64,000 bases of DNA from JASGCL01 sp965203915 (GCA_965203915.1 OZ241918.1:992001-1056000), one strand, 5' to 3'. Counted from the stretch's first letter, positions 17,122-25,954 are shown. Notes: generated by a model from the sequence alone, not told the origin. Translations and numbers: made by a program.

Positions 17122-17706
17122 TTAGAATGCAAACCCCTTAAGCAGCAAGATAACAGGCCATAGCAATATCGCGGTCAATAACCCCGCATAAACATCGTCC
17201 ATCATCACCATGCTGCCCTTGGCGCGGGTGGCTTTTTTATTTTTTTTATCGACGTCGCCAATGATGCCTGGCTTCCAAATGTCAAACAACCTAAATAAAA
17301 AGAATGATACAACAAGCGACAAAATAAATTGCCCAAAGGATAAAACAGAATAGAAAAAAGCGACGGGTAATAAAGCAATGGTTTGCCCAACCACCTCATC
17401 TATCACAATTTCGCTGGGGTCGTTTTTCTTGGGATTTTTCTTATCCATTTTTTTATCCAGCATGAAGCGATGTTGCAAATAATATTCGGCCGACCAAAAG
17501 GCCACGGGGGTAATCAACAACAGCCATATCAGCCAGCTACAAAATAATCCATAAGGGGCAAGGCTGGGCAATAGCGGTAGAAAACCTAGGCCATAAAAAA
17601 TAATAACCACGATGAGCGATGCCACCGTGCCCGAGGCTGGCGTATAACCAACGGCAAAGGTAGTCGCTAACCACTTCGCTACATTGTAATAAAATTTGTT
17701 TGCCAT
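17122..17706 (-). CDS. pgpA: Phosphatidylglycerophosphatase A
   Basis: PgpA removes the phosphate from phosphatidylglycerophosphate to give phosphatidylglycerol at the inner membrane. The 194-residue protein shows the family pattern: the N-terminal segment GYTPASGTVASL, EIVIDEVVGQTIALLPV in the middle, FLLFRLFDIWKPG, and the late GSMVMMDDVYAGLLTAI motif with its two aspartates. Three to four hydrophobic spans are visible. A charged lysine/asparagine-rich loop separates the second span from the EIVIDE motif. It follows ispDF by 30 nt, the usual alphaproteobacterial order. Confidence 0.93.
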   Translation of the reverse strand: MANKFYYNVAKWLATTFAVGYTPASGTVASLIVVIIFYGLGFLPLLPSLAPYGLFCSWLIWLLLITPVAFWSAEYYLQHRFMLDKKMDKKNPKKNDPSEIVIDEVVGQTIALLPVAFFYSVLSFGQFILSLVVSFFLFRLFDIWKPGIIGDVDKKNKKATRAKGSMVMMDDVYAGLLTAILLWPVILLLKGFAF

Positions 17707-17736
17707 TTTTTTTTTGTATATTTTATCTCGCCCTAT

Positions 17737-18960
17737 CTAATCAATTTCATCGGGCAAGGCAAGGGTTACTTGGGCGAAGGCCATGATGCCCTCGCCGCGC
17801 CCCAGGGCTCCCATTTTTTCCGCGGTGGTAGCCTTCAACCCGACCGAGGTTTTGCGTAATTGTAGCAGACCCGCCAAATTATCAATTATTTTTTCACGAT
17901 AGGGCATTATTTTGGGCTCCTCCGACAGCAAACTAATGTCAACATGCACCAAACTGCCATTTTTTTCTTTTAAGATACCAAGTGCTTTTTCTAAAAAAAT
18001 ATGCGAGGCAACGCCGCGCCATTGTGGGTCGCTTGGTGGAAAATGGATCCCAATGTCCCCTGCCCCCAAGCCACCCAAAATAGCATCGGTGAGGGCGTGG
18101 AGGATGATATCGCCGTCGGAATGGGCAAGGATAGGTTTCTTGGCGGGAATGGCAATGCCGCCGAGCATGATATGTGCACCGTCGGTTGGTTTATCATCAA
18201 ACCGATGAACATCGATCCCCAATGTGGTGATGGTCCTTGTCATGCTACTTTTCATAAAATCTATATCGCCACGGGTGGTGATTTTGTTATTAACCATATC
18301 ACCCAAAATAACCATGGCAGGATTATCAGGGTAGGTCAATTCCCAAACCGCCGCATCATCGTCAAGTTCGCGCCCCGCCATTTTTTGGTGCGCGGCAAGA
18401 ATTTTAGCGTAGGTGAAACCCTGCGGCGTTTGCGCCACATGACGATTCTTGCGCGAATGACCCGCAACAATCATATCATCGACCACTTCCTTTAAAGCAC
18501 CATGCAACGGAATGGTGGGTATCACCGCGTCGTGGCTCGCCATTTTTTTTAGCAACCTGTTAAGAAAATCCTGCCTAACATAGGGGCGCGCCGCGTCATG
18601 AATAAGAACTTTGTTGGGGGCATGTTTTGCCAAGGCCAGCAAACCACGGTAAACCGAATCCTGCCTATCCGCGCCGCCAACAACGGGGGACAAGATTTTC
18701 TGTGGCTGTTGACATAATGCGGCGGCTTCTTGATAAAATAATTTATCATCATGGTGAATAACCACCAAGGCATGGTCAATGGATGGGTTTTTTACAATTC
18801 TATCCAGGCAGTGCGTCAACAATGGCTTGCCATATAACCAACTATATTGTTTGGGGCGCGTGGTGCGCGGGTTATGCTGGGCAAACCTTATACCCCGCCC
18901 CGCCGCCACCACCAAGGCAATAGTTTTATTTGCGGTTTTATTTTCTTTTGCGCCTTGCAT
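17737..18960 (-). CDS. ispDF: Bifunctional IspD/IspF isoprenoid enzyme
   Basis: The fusion catalyses two steps of the MEP isoprenoid pathway: cytidylyl transfer to MEP (IspD) and cyclisation to 2-C-methyl-D-erythritol 2,4-cyclodiphosphate (IspF). IspD occupies about residues 1-235 with the nucleotide-binding ALVVAAGRGIRF and RPKQYSWLYGKPLL. IspF occupies about 240-407 with the metal site GIDVHRF, then ILAHSDGDIILHALTDAILG and VGLKATTAEKMGALGRGEGI. Such fusions are common in alphaproteobacteria. The 5' end overlaps the end of ccmF by 23 nt, so its translation is probably coupled to cytochrome c maturation genes. Confidence 0.96.
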   Translation of the reverse strand: MQGAKENKTANKTIALVVAAGRGIRFAQHNPRTTRPKQYSWLYGKPLLTHCLDRIVKNPSIDHALVVIHHDDKLFYQEAAALCQQPQKILSPVVGGADRQDSVYRGLLALAKHAPNKVLIHDAARPYVRQDFLNRLLKKMASHDAVIPTIPLHGALKEVVDDMIVAGHSRKNRHVAQTPQGFTYAKILAAHQKMAGRELDDDAAVWELTYPDNPAMVILGDMVNNKITTRGDIDFMKSSMTRTITTLGIDVHRFDDKPTDGAHIMLGGIAIPAKKPILAHSDGDIILHALTDAILGGLGAGDIGIHFPPSDPQWRGVASHIFLEKALGILKEKNGSLVHVDISLLSEEPKIMPYREKIIDNLAGLLQLRKTSVGLKATTAEKMGALGRGEGIMAFAQVTLALPDEID

Positions 18961-20941
18961 GGGTGCTCCTTACCGCTTTTTGGTTGCTAAAAAAATGCTT
19001 GAGCAGCCTGCAGGCTGCCACCACGCCCGATAATGCCATCATACCGCCGCCCAAAAAAATAAACATAATCAAGGGCTGATAATATAACCTTAACACCAAT
19101 TGTTTTTTTTCTTGGTCGATATTGCCTATGGCGGCGTAATAATTAATGAAAAAATTACTATGGATGGCGACCTCGGTCGTTTCTTGTCCGCCCACCGCAT
19201 ATATCCGCTTGGCGGGTTTTAATACCATGCCCCCGCCCGTCAATTGCACGGTTAGCGAGCGAAAATGCTTATCCGATTGAAAATAAATTTTATCCACTTT
19301 GAAATTAACATCGTGGAATGTAAATTCAGATTCGTCTGCTATCACAAAATCCTTATGTTCGTTCAATGTACTCGACCCCACCACCCCCAAAATAATCAAG
19401 GCAAACCCCGCATGGGCCAACGGTGAAGCCATGTTGGTCAGCCCACCGCCACGCCATTTAACAACAGTATCGCGCCCCGTTACCAACAACAACCAAAAAG
19501 CCAAACCCAAACCAAAGAAAACAATAAAGAATTTTTCAAAAAACAATAACCCTAGCAAGCCAGCCAAGCCCGAGGCCAGCATCAAGAGCGGGCGGGTTTT
19601 CTTCCATGCCAAAGCGATATTTTTTTTATCGTCCCTATCGTTATCGGGCAGGAAAAACCCCAAGGCCAACAACCCCGCCAACAAAACAAAAAACGGCAAC
19701 ACGGTAATATTAAAAAACGCGGCACCCACCGCTATTTCTTTGCCCGTTAATATCAACAATAATAAAGGATAAACCAAGCCGATAAAAACAAGCCCCGCCA
19801 CAATGTAAAACAACATGTTGTTAATCACCAACAACCCGTGACGACTAAACAAACCAATTTTTCCTTGGTTTTTATCTTGCTTATAATAAAAACGAAGCCA
19901 GAGGCCGCTCGCCCCCCCTATCAATAGGCCGATAATGGTGAGCATAAAAAGGCCACGGCTGGGGTCGCTGGCAAAACTATGGACGGAGGTAATAAGCCCC
20001 GACCGCACCAGAAATGTTCCAATCAAACTGCTGCCAAAAGTTAATATCGACAGCAAAAGGCAAGATATTTTTAACTGCCCCGTTTTGGCATAGACCGTGA
20101 TGCCATGGACCAGGGCGACCAATAATAACCAAGGAATAAGACTGATATTTTCCACGGGGTCCCAAAACCAAAAACCGCCCCACCCCAATTCGTAATAGGC
20201 CCAAAAGGAGCCAGCTATAATCCCCGCGCTTAAAAAAATAAAGGCGAAATGAATAAAAAAACGCCATAAATAGATGATAGATTTATCGATAGGCAAAGTG
20301 GATTTTTTGACTTCGGTGGTTGCCATTATCCCCACCGCCAATGAAAAAAGCGCCGACAAGCCAACAAACCCGCCGTACAAAAATGGCGGATGAAAAATAA
20401 GCCCAGGATCCTGTAGCAAAGGATTCAAATCCATGGGTTTGATGGAACCATCGGCGGGGGCGTCAAACCTTAAAAAAGGGTTAGAAGTAAAAAGCAGATA
20501 ACCCGTGAATAAAAAAAATATCATTTCTTGGCAGGCTATGGCGCGCGTCATGATGTCATGTTGGTTGCCTGTTGCTTTGGCATCGGCGACTCCTGCCCCG
20601 ATGCGTTGTGCCATGCGGCTGAGCAGCAACGCCAACCCTGACAAGACAAAAACCCACAATAACATCGAACCTTCATGGTTGCCCCACGCCGCCCCAACCT
20701 TATAATACCACGGCAGCGATGGATGAGAATTCTTGACAACCAACCAAACCGAAAAATCATCGGTTACAAAAACATATATTAGCGATACAAACCCCAAGGC
20801 CACCAAGCCGAAAATAATGGTGGTGAGGGAGGCGAGAAATTGTAATTGGTTTTTTTGGCCAAGCCGCCACCCGACCACCGTGGCAAAGGCGCTGATTAAC
20901 CACGCCATCCATAAAAACAATTCACCGAAGGATGCTATCAT
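18938..20941 (-). CDS. ccmF: Cytochrome c-type biogenesis protein CcmF
   Basis: CcmF is the large integral-membrane subunit of the haem lyase that joins haem from holo-CcmE to apocytochrome c (system I). The 667-residue protein is polytopic. The conserved WGNHEGSMLLW lies near residue 85 and the tryptophan-rich haem-handling segment WGGFWFWDPVEN near residue 230. A late periplasmic domain (residues about 540-620) precedes the last span (MFIFLGGGMMALSGVVA). It begins 16 nt after ccmE. The expected partners ccmG and ccmH do not follow; ispDF does, overlapping by 23 nt. Confidence 0.96.
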   Translation of the reverse strand: MIASFGELFLWMAWLISAFATVVGWRLGQKNQLQFLASLTTIIFGLVALGFVSLIYVFVTDDFSVWLVVKNSHPSLPWYYKVGAAWGNHEGSMLLWVFVLSGLALLLSRMAQRIGAGVADAKATGNQHDIMTRAIACQEMIFFLFTGYLLFTSNPFLRFDAPADGSIKPMDLNPLLQDPGLIFHPPFLYGGFVGLSALFSLAVGIMATTEVKKSTLPIDKSIIYLWRFFIHFAFIFLSAGIIAGSFWAYYELGWGGFWFWDPVENISLIPWLLLVALVHGITVYAKTGQLKISCLLLSILTFGSSLIGTFLVRSGLITSVHSFASDPSRGLFMLTIIGLLIGGASGLWLRFYYKQDKNQGKIGLFSRHGLLVINNMLFYIVAGLVFIGLVYPLLLLILTGKEIAVGAAFFNITVLPFFVLLAGLLALGFFLPDNDRDDKKNIALAWKKTRPLLMLASGLAGLLGLLFFEKFFIVFFGLGLAFWLLLVTGRDTVVKWRGGGLTNMASPLAHAGFALIILGVVGSSTLNEHKDFVIADESEFTFHDVNFKVDKIYFQSDKHFRSLTVQLTGGGMVLKPAKRIYAVGGQETTEVAIHSNFFINYYAAIGNIDQEKKQLVLRLYYQPLIMFIFLGGGMMALSGVVAACRLLKHFFSNQKAVRSTHARRKRK

Positions 20942-20957
20942 CTATTTTTATTCCCTT

Positions 20958-21437
20958 TTATTCTCGCCATTCGCCTTTATCTTTTAATGCTTTGGTCAAT
21001 TCTTTGGGCATGTAATTTTCATCATGCTTGGCCAATATATCATTGGCAAAGAATATATTTTGATTGTCGGCATTTTTTGTCATGTAGCCCGTGGCAATAA
21101 CGCCCGAATTTTCACGAAACAAATTCGGGACCAATCCTTGATAAACCACCCCGACTTCATGATTAAAATCAGTAACGACAAAGGCTAACCCTTGTGTGTT
21201 TTTCTTAACCGAATTTTTTTTTACCACGCCGCCCAATCGAAAAACCTCTGGCTTATTGCTGTCAATCCCATTGGCACTGAAGAGAGGGCGATTGAGATGT
21301 TTGCCCGACACCACGTCGCTGGGGGTATAAAAATAAGATATGCCATCGCGCAAGCCATATAGCACAAGCCCCAGAGCAAGCCCCACCATGACAAGCAAAA
21401 ACAAAACAAAATAAAGGCGGCGATGTTTATTTTTCAT
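20958..21437 (-). CDS. ccmE: Haem chaperone CcmE
   Basis: CcmE receives haem from the CcmABCD complex, binding it covalently through a histidine, and passes it to CcmF. The 159-residue protein has an N-terminal anchor (LYFVLFLLVMVGLALGLVLY), then an OB-fold periplasmic domain. The haem-binding motif is LAKHDENYMP near residue 140, with the attachment histidine and the nearby tyrosine intact. Its start overlaps the end of the short ccmD gene by 11 nt. Confidence 0.96.
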   Translation of the reverse strand: MKNKHRRLYFVLFLLVMVGLALGLVLYGLRDGISYFYTPSDVVSGKHLNRPLFSANGIDSNKPEVFRLGGVVKKNSVKKNTQGLAFVVTDFNHEVGVVYQGLVPNLFRENSGVIATGYMTKNADNQNIFFANDILAKHDENYMPKELTKALKDKGEWRE

Positions 21438-21549
21438 TTTTTATTTTTTTATATTGTTTTTTTGCCATAGAATAAGCATAAAAAAACCAACCGCCAACCA
21501 CCAGCAACATAGACAAAGCAACAAGGTAAGCAATGATAATATACAACAT
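21427..21549 (-). CDS. ccmD: Haem exporter subunit CcmD (short ORF)
   Basis: This 40-codon gene is below normal ORF cut-offs. The product starts MLYIIIAYLVALSMLLVVGG, a single transmembrane helix, and continues WFFYAYSMAKKQYKKIKNEK, a lysine-rich cytoplasmic tail. That is the standard CcmD layout. An AGGG ribosome-binding site lies at 21557-21560, eight bases from the ATG and overlapping the ccmC stop. The end overlaps the ccmE start by 11 nt. CcmD is needed to release holo-CcmE from CcmABC. Position between ccmC and ccmE is the strongest support, because CcmD sequences are poorly conserved. Confidence 0.8.
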   Translation of the reverse strand: MLYIIIAYLVALSMLLVVGGWFFYAYSMAKKQYKKIKNEK

Positions 21550-21558
21550 ATTTTTGCC

Positions 21559-22290
21559 CTATTCCTTTTTAGAAAGGTAATGGTTATCAATCATTTTTTT
21601 ATAAAGTAACGTGTTCACGCGCCATAAAAAAAACAGCAGTGCCAACATGCTGAAGCCAGCCATGCTCCATAATAACGGCGATAAAATTTCTGGCGCAATG
21701 CTCGGGCCGCCCGATTTAAACAGGCTTGACCCTTGGTGCAGGGTTTGCCACCAAGCCACCGAAAATTTTATAATGGGTAGGTTGACTGCACCAACGACCG
21801 CCACCAAGGCCGCGGGGCGATAATCAGCCATTTCAATCGCCAACAATATTTGCCCAATATAGAGCAATAAAAGAATAAAGACCGAGGTCAACCTTGCATC
21901 CCACACCCAAAATGTGCCCCAAGTTGGCTTGCCCCAAAGACTGCCAGTAATGAGGCAAATAACGGTAAACAGCAACCCAACGGGCGCAATGGAGCGCGCC
22001 ATAATGTGGGCTATGGGGCTTTGCCACACCAAAAATACAAAAGAAAACACCGCCAACATGGCATAGCATAAACTTGCCAAATAGGCGCAGGGCACATGGA
22101 CAAACATTATCTTGACCACTTCCCCTTGCAAATAATCTGGCGGGCTTCCCAACCCGCGGTAGGTCGCCATGAAGAAAAAAATAACCATCAATATGATAAC
22201 AGCAGGCATTGTTTTTTCGCTAAGCCTGATAACTTGTTGCGGGCGGTGGGGTAAAAAAGAAGAAAGGAAATTCATGGCCATGTTATCCAA
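21559..22290 (-). CDS. ccmC: Haem-handling membrane protein CcmC
   Basis: CcmC loads haem onto CcmE. The 243-residue protein has six predicted membrane spans and the tryptophan-rich motif WGTFWVWDARLTS near residue 125, the family's haem-presenting loop. Flanking conserved histidines are present, for example in KIMFVHVPCAY. The start MDNMAMNFLSS lies 3 nt after the ccmB stop, indicating tight operon organisation. It is smaller than CcmF, which shares the WWD-type motif but has a different form of it. Confidence 0.95.
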   Translation of the reverse strand: MDNMAMNFLSSFLPHRPQQVIRLSEKTMPAVIILMVIFFFMATYRGLGSPPDYLQGEVVKIMFVHVPCAYLASLCYAMLAVFSFVFLVWQSPIAHIMARSIAPVGLLFTVICLITGSLWGKPTWGTFWVWDARLTSVFILLLLYIGQILLAIEMADYRPAALVAVVGAVNLPIIKFSVAWWQTLHQGSSLFKSGGPSIAPEILSPLLWSMAGFSMLALLFFLWRVNTLLYKKMIDNHYLSKKE

Positions 22291-22293
22291 TAT

Positions 22294-22953
22294 TTAGCTT
22301 TGCTGTTTGATAATAAATGCCGAAGCAATTGGCAAGAACGAAAAAGTTAAGATAAAATAAGCCAATTGAAAAAACATCAGCGGGTAAGCTTGCCCGCTGG
22401 TTGTTATGCTAAGCGTCAACAGGAAACATGGTATCATGAGGGGTAGAATAATAATCACCATAAAAAATCCCCCGCCCTTTCCCCATTGGCATAGGCTTGC
22501 CAAAAAATTAATCAGCAGCGCAAGCTGCGCCAAAAATAAAAAACCGCTCAACAGGAATAATATAAGGATGTTATTGGCCATGGTGCCGTCGCTTTCGGCT
22601 ATCAAGGCCAAGCCAGTTGCAAGCCATAGCGGTAAGGCGGAAAATAGCAACAAGCCCGCCCATTTGGCATAGACAAAAGCCAACAGCGAACGATTGGCTA
22701 AGGTAATATCCAACGGCAGGTCTTGCATCAGATCGGCATGATAAAGATTTATCCCCATGGTGGTAAGGGCAAAAAACCATAGAAACAAAAACCAAACAAA
22801 TACCACCAACGTCGGCGCATTGTTTGTGTCAGACAACAACAAACGAAAAACAAAAAAACCCGTTAACCATAAAAAAAATGGCAAAAGGTAATGAAAAAAA
22901 TTACTGGCGCAGAGCGAGGCTTCGCGGCGAAAAAAAAGAAAAAAATCCTGCAT
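22294..22953 (-). CDS. ccmB: Haem exporter permease subunit CcmB
   Basis: CcmB is the integral-membrane partner of the CcmA ATPase in the CcmABCD complex that releases holo-CcmE. The 219-residue protein has about six hydrophobic spans. Family-like segments include NLYHADLMQDLPLDITLANR after the second span and a C-terminal FFQLAYFILTFSFLPIASAF helix. Sequence signatures in CcmB are weak, so position between ccmA (4 nt upstream) and ccmC (3 nt downstream) carries much of the weight. Confidence 0.92.
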   Translation of the reverse strand: MQDFFLFFRREASLCASNFFHYLLPFFLWLTGFFVFRLLLSDTNNAPTLVVFVWFLFLWFFALTTMGINLYHADLMQDLPLDITLANRSLLAFVYAKWAGLLLFSALPLWLATGLALIAESDGTMANNILILFLLSGFLFLAQLALLINFLASLCQWGKGGGFFMVIIILPLMIPCFLLTLSITTSGQAYPLMFFQLAYFILTFSFLPIASAFIIKQQS

Positions 22954-22957
22954 TTTT

Positions 22958-23602
22958 TTACAGCCTAACTTCTTTTATTTTTTTATGCAATTTTGGGTTT
23001 ATCATGGCTTGATGGTCGGTTTCATGGCTGGTAAAAATAATTTGGTCGCCGTTGTTTATTCTTGCCGCCAACCATTGCCAAAGCCAAGCCTTTGTTTTTT
23101 TATCAAGCGCGGCAAAAGGTTCATCCAACAACCACATCGATTTTCTGGGGGCGGCATAGATCATGCTGGCCAATTGTATTTTTTTTTGAGTGCCAGCCGA
23201 CAAGTCTTTTATCTTCTTGGTAAGGTGCTTGTCCAATTCCAGAATCTTTATCAGCGATTCCTCATCTTGCAGGTTTTTGTTGGCTGGCTTCGCTTCGTTT
23301 TTCTGCCATAGGTTTTTAATAAATCTTAGATAAGTTTTAAGCGTCATGTCATTTTGGGCAATGCCACCATGCCCCAAATAAAAACAGGTTGATTGATAAC
23401 CCGCGTCCAATGAATTGTCATGCCATAAAACCTTGCCCTGGGTGGGTTGCAAATAACCCAATAATATTTTTAACAATGTTGTTTTCCCCGCCCCATTGCC
23501 GCCCATTAACCACACCATGTCGCCCGATTGTATTTGAAAAGAAATATTGGAAAAAATAATATTGCGCCCCCGCACAAATGATAATTTTTGTACTGTTAAC
23601 AT
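22958..23602 (-). CDS. ccmA: Haem exporter ATP-binding subunit CcmA
   Basis: This 214-residue ABC ATPase has Walker A GGNGAGKTTLLK at about residues 35-46, signature LSAGTQKKIQLASM near 135, and Walker B MWLLDEPFAALD near 157, followed by the switch histidine region (FTSHE). The signature serine-alanine-glycine form with Q-K-K is typical of CcmA. It is the first gene of ccmABCDEF. No Shine-Dalgarno sequence precedes the ATG, while a TATAAA box sits about 6 nt upstream, so translation may be from a leaderless transcript. Confidence 0.95.
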   Translation of the reverse strand: MLTVQKLSFVRGRNIIFSNISFQIQSGDMVWLMGGNGAGKTTLLKILLGYLQPTQGKVLWHDNSLDAGYQSTCFYLGHGGIAQNDMTLKTYLRFIKNLWQKNEAKPANKNLQDEESLIKILELDKHLTKKIKDLSAGTQKKIQLASMIYAAPRKSMWLLDEPFAALDKKTKAWLWQWLAARINNGDQIIFTSHETDHQAMINPKLHKKIKEVRL

Positions 23603-23608
23603 AACTTA

Positions 23609-23637
23609 TTTATAGCAAAAAAAATACAGCCTTGCAC
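23609..23637 (-). promoter_or_regulatory. Candidate promoter of the ccm operon
   Basis: On the minus strand GTGCAA (23637-23632) and TATAAA (23614-23609) are 17 nt apart. The -10 is a five-of-six match, the -35 only three of six. The -10 ends 6 nt before the ccmA ATG, which would give a leaderless mRNA. The rest of the 105-bp nusB-ccmA spacer holds a 12-bp palindrome (ACCCCATGGGGT at 23671-23682) of no evident function. Confidence 0.3.
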
Positions 23638-23707
23638 GTTAAAGTCAGAAATGGATTTTACACATTGGCCACCCCATGGGGTTAGGCGAATATTACAGGG
23701 GGGTGCT

Positions 23708-24199
23708 TCACGTTTTTTTTCCATGCCATTTTTTATTCACCCCATCCAAAACCCCATGAATAAGTTTTGGCGAATGGTCGGCAAAATAGGATTTGGCAAC
23801 CTCCACCCATGCCGAAATAACAATAGCGGGTGGTTGGGTGGTTTTCATTATTTCGGCAACCCCCAAACATAAAATAATTTGCAACATGGTTTCAAGCGAT
23901 TGCCATTTTTGTTCGCCGCCCGCCAAGCAAGCAATGATGGATTCGATGATATTATTTTTTTCTTGCTGGTAAAAACTTAGCAAGGATAAAACTTCTTCAT
24001 TCTGGCCAGCATCGCCAATATTCAATTCTTCGCCCATGATTTTTTTTATCAGGGCAAGGCTGTCGTTAATATTATTATTAATCCGCCCTGGGTTGATAAC
24101 CATGCCATACAGCACCTGCACCGCCAACAACCGTTCGGTCATTTTGCCTGGCGCGCTCTTTGCCCTGGCCGAGGAAGGTTGCGTTTCGCTCATCATCAT
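23708..24199 (-). CDS. nusB: Transcription antitermination factor NusB
   Basis: NusB binds boxA RNA together with S10 (NusE, encoded at 39725-40033) in rRNA antitermination complexes. The 163-residue all-helical protein matches the family in RLLAVQVLYGMVINPG near residue 23, LQIILCLGVAEIM, and the C-terminal VISAWVEVAKSYFADHSPKL with its F-V-x-G/N-G-V-L-D-like ending IHGVLDGVNK. The start overlaps the ribH stop by 4 nt (ATGA), the common ribH-nusB arrangement. Three consecutive ATG codons leave the exact start ambiguous by two residues. Confidence 0.92.
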   Translation of the reverse strand: MMMSETQPSSARAKSAPGKMTERLLAVQVLYGMVINPGRINNNINDSLALIKKIMGEELNIGDAGQNEEVLSLLSFYQQEKNNIIESIIACLAGGEQKWQSLETMLQIILCLGVAEIMKTTQPPAIVISAWVEVAKSYFADHSPKLIHGVLDGVNKKWHGKKT

Positions 24200-24669
24200 G
24201 TTTTATCTATCATCCATAAACGCAATGCCGCCATGGCGGCAAATCCACCCTTGTTCCCCGAACCGCGATTGGCACGCGCCGTGGCCTGGGCCATGTTATC
24301 AACGGTCAGGATAGCATTGCCGATAATCATTTTTTTATTAATCCCAAGATCCATCAAGCCGCGCGCTGATTCGTTCGCCACAATATCATAATGACTGGTC
24401 TCGCCCCTTATCACCGCGCCAAGCGCAAGGTAGATGTCATGTTTATCGTCCAGCAAAGCTATCGCTGGGGGAATTTCTAACGCCCCCATGACATAATATA
24501 TTTTTGTTTCGATGTTGGCGATGCGCAGGACATCTTCCGCACCCGCGATTAATTCGGCGGCAATGTCAGCATAAAAATTGGCAACCACCAGCCCAACCCG
24601 CGGCGAGGCTTTAACAAGTATTTTTTTTTCATGTTCGGCCAATACAAATGATGTGTCGTTTTTTTTCAT
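24196..24669 (-). CDS. ribH: 6,7-dimethyl-8-ribityllumazine synthase
   Basis: RibH condenses 5-amino-6-ribitylamino-uracil with 3,4-dihydroxy-2-butanone 4-phosphate. The 157-residue protein includes the substrate-binding VVANFYADIAAELIAGAED, VMGALEIPPAIALL, and LGAVIRGETSHYDIVANESA with the catalytic histidine of the family. It lies 6 nt after ribE and overlaps nusB. The pathway partners ribD and ribBA are not in this window. Confidence 0.96.
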   Translation of the reverse strand: MKKNDTSFVLAEHEKKILVKASPRVGLVVANFYADIAAELIAGAEDVLRIANIETKIYYVMGALEIPPAIALLDDKHDIYLALGAVIRGETSHYDIVANESARGLMDLGINKKMIIGNAILTVDNMAQATARANRGSGNKGGFAAMAALRLWMIDKT

Positions 24670-24675
24670 GCAATA

Positions 24676-25308
24676 TTATTTCTTCACCAGGTTGGCAACA
24701 TAGCGCATCAGCATATCAATTTCTACATTGACTTTTTGCCCGACAAAATAATGCTGGGCTATGGTATGTTCAATGGTATGGGGTATCAAGGTAATGGCGA
24801 TGCTGTCATTATCGACGCCATTAATAGTCAGGGAGCAGCCATCTATCGCAACCGACCCTTTAGTCGCCATCATGGGCATAAGGTCGCTGGGCGGTTTAAT
24901 GGCCAATTGCCACGCCCCTGCCCCCTTGGTTAGGGTGCTTATTTCGCCTAGCCCATCAACATGCCCCGAAACAAAATGCCCCCCCAATTCATCACCCATA
25001 CGCAAAGAGGTTTCGAGATTAACCAATTGCTTGCCACGCGTATCAGAAGAAAATGATTGCCAATATTGCGCCGTGGTGCGGTTGATGGTTTCGGGCGATA
25101 GGTCAAAAACCAAATGGCTTGCGTCACCACTCACCGATAATTGCGCCAAGGTAAGGCAAATGCCATTAACCGCAATCGACGCCCCCAGATTAAATTGGTG
25201 GGTTGGAATATCCGTCCTATCAACCGTTAGGGTTAGTCGCGCCGAACCAGCATTATCAAGTTGATAATCATCGATTCGCCCCAACATTTGTATCAACCCA
25301 GAGAACAT
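24676..25308 (-). CDS. ribE: Riboflavin synthase, alpha chain
   Basis: The enzyme dismutates two lumazine molecules to riboflavin. The 210-residue protein has the expected two similar half-domains: MFSGLIQMLGRIDDY with ASIAVNGICLTLAQL in the first, and GHFVSGHVDGLGEISTL with GSVAIDGCSLTINGV in the second. It opens the ribE-ribH-nusB unit 71 nt downstream of rplQ on the same strand. No FMN riboswitch-like structure is apparent in that short spacer. Confidence 0.96.
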   Translation of the reverse strand: MFSGLIQMLGRIDDYQLDNAGSARLTLTVDRTDIPTHQFNLGASIAVNGICLTLAQLSVSGDASHLVFDLSPETINRTTAQYWQSFSSDTRGKQLVNLETSLRMGDELGGHFVSGHVDGLGEISTLTKGAGAWQLAIKPPSDLMPMMATKGSVAIDGCSLTINGVDNDSIAITLIPHTIEHTIAQHYFVGQKVNVEIDMLMRYVANLVKK

Positions 25309-25379
25309 ATCAATTCTATAAACTATTTTATCTTATGAAACAAAATTTTTATAGGCTGGGCGATGAGGTATGATAATTT

Positions 25380-25937
25380 TTAACCAGATGGCGAGACAGT
25401 CTTGCGCATTTTTGTCGCGCCCTTAACCTGGTCTTTTTTACCCATATCTTTTTTGCTGATTAATGATTTCTTATCATCAAGTTTTTGGGTCATGGTTTTA
25501 TCTTCACCAGTCGATGCCTCCATGGCTTGGGGATCGTTGTTGTCCTTAACCATTTTTGGCCCTTTGGGTTTGGCGGCGGGGTCGCGGTCAATAAATTCGA
25601 TAATCGCCATCGGCGCGTTATCGCCATGACGAAAACCGTATTTTAACAAACGGGTGTAACCACCCGCGCGGTCCTTATAACGTTTTGCCAACACATCAAA
25701 AACCTTGTTAACCAACGTTTCATCGCGCAACAGCGCGAATGTCGCGCGGCGGCGATGCAATTCACCCTTTTTTCCCAGGGTAATAATTTTGTCAATATAG
25801 CGTTTTAACTCCTTAGCCTTGGGCAAGGTGGTTTTTATTTGCTCATATTGTATCAATTGCTTTGATAAGTTTTTCAAAAGCGATTGGCGGTGCGACACCG
25901 AACGATGTAAACGCCTGCCGAGTTTTTTGTGTCTCAT
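25380..25937 (-). CDS. rplQ: 50S ribosomal protein L17 with long C-terminal tail
   Basis: L17 sits near the peptide exit tunnel. The first 115 or so residues (MRHKKLGRRLHRSVSHRQSL, then YTRLLKYGFRHGDNAPMAII) are canonical. They are followed by a roughly 65-residue lysine- and aspartate-rich tail, making 185 aa in total, well above the usual 115-140. The ribosome-binding site GAAGGA stands a few bases from the ATG. Two perfect hairpins lie directly upstream (25955-25995). It is the last gene of the alpha cluster, after rpoA. Confidence 0.97.
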   Translation of the reverse strand: MRHKKLGRRLHRSVSHRQSLLKNLSKQLIQYEQIKTTLPKAKELKRYIDKIITLGKKGELHRRRATFALLRDETLVNKVFDVLAKRYKDRAGGYTRLLKYGFRHGDNAPMAIIEFIDRDPAAKPKGPKMVKDNNDPQAMEASTGEDKTMTQKLDDKKSLISKKDMGKKDQVKGATKMRKTVSPSG

Positions 25938-25954
25938 ATTATTTTCCTTCTTTC

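Noticed and set aside
23671..23682. 12-bp palindrome ACCCCATGGGGT between nusB and ccmA
   Set aside because: There is no loop, no following T-tract and no second copy; it is too short to support a binding site or terminator.
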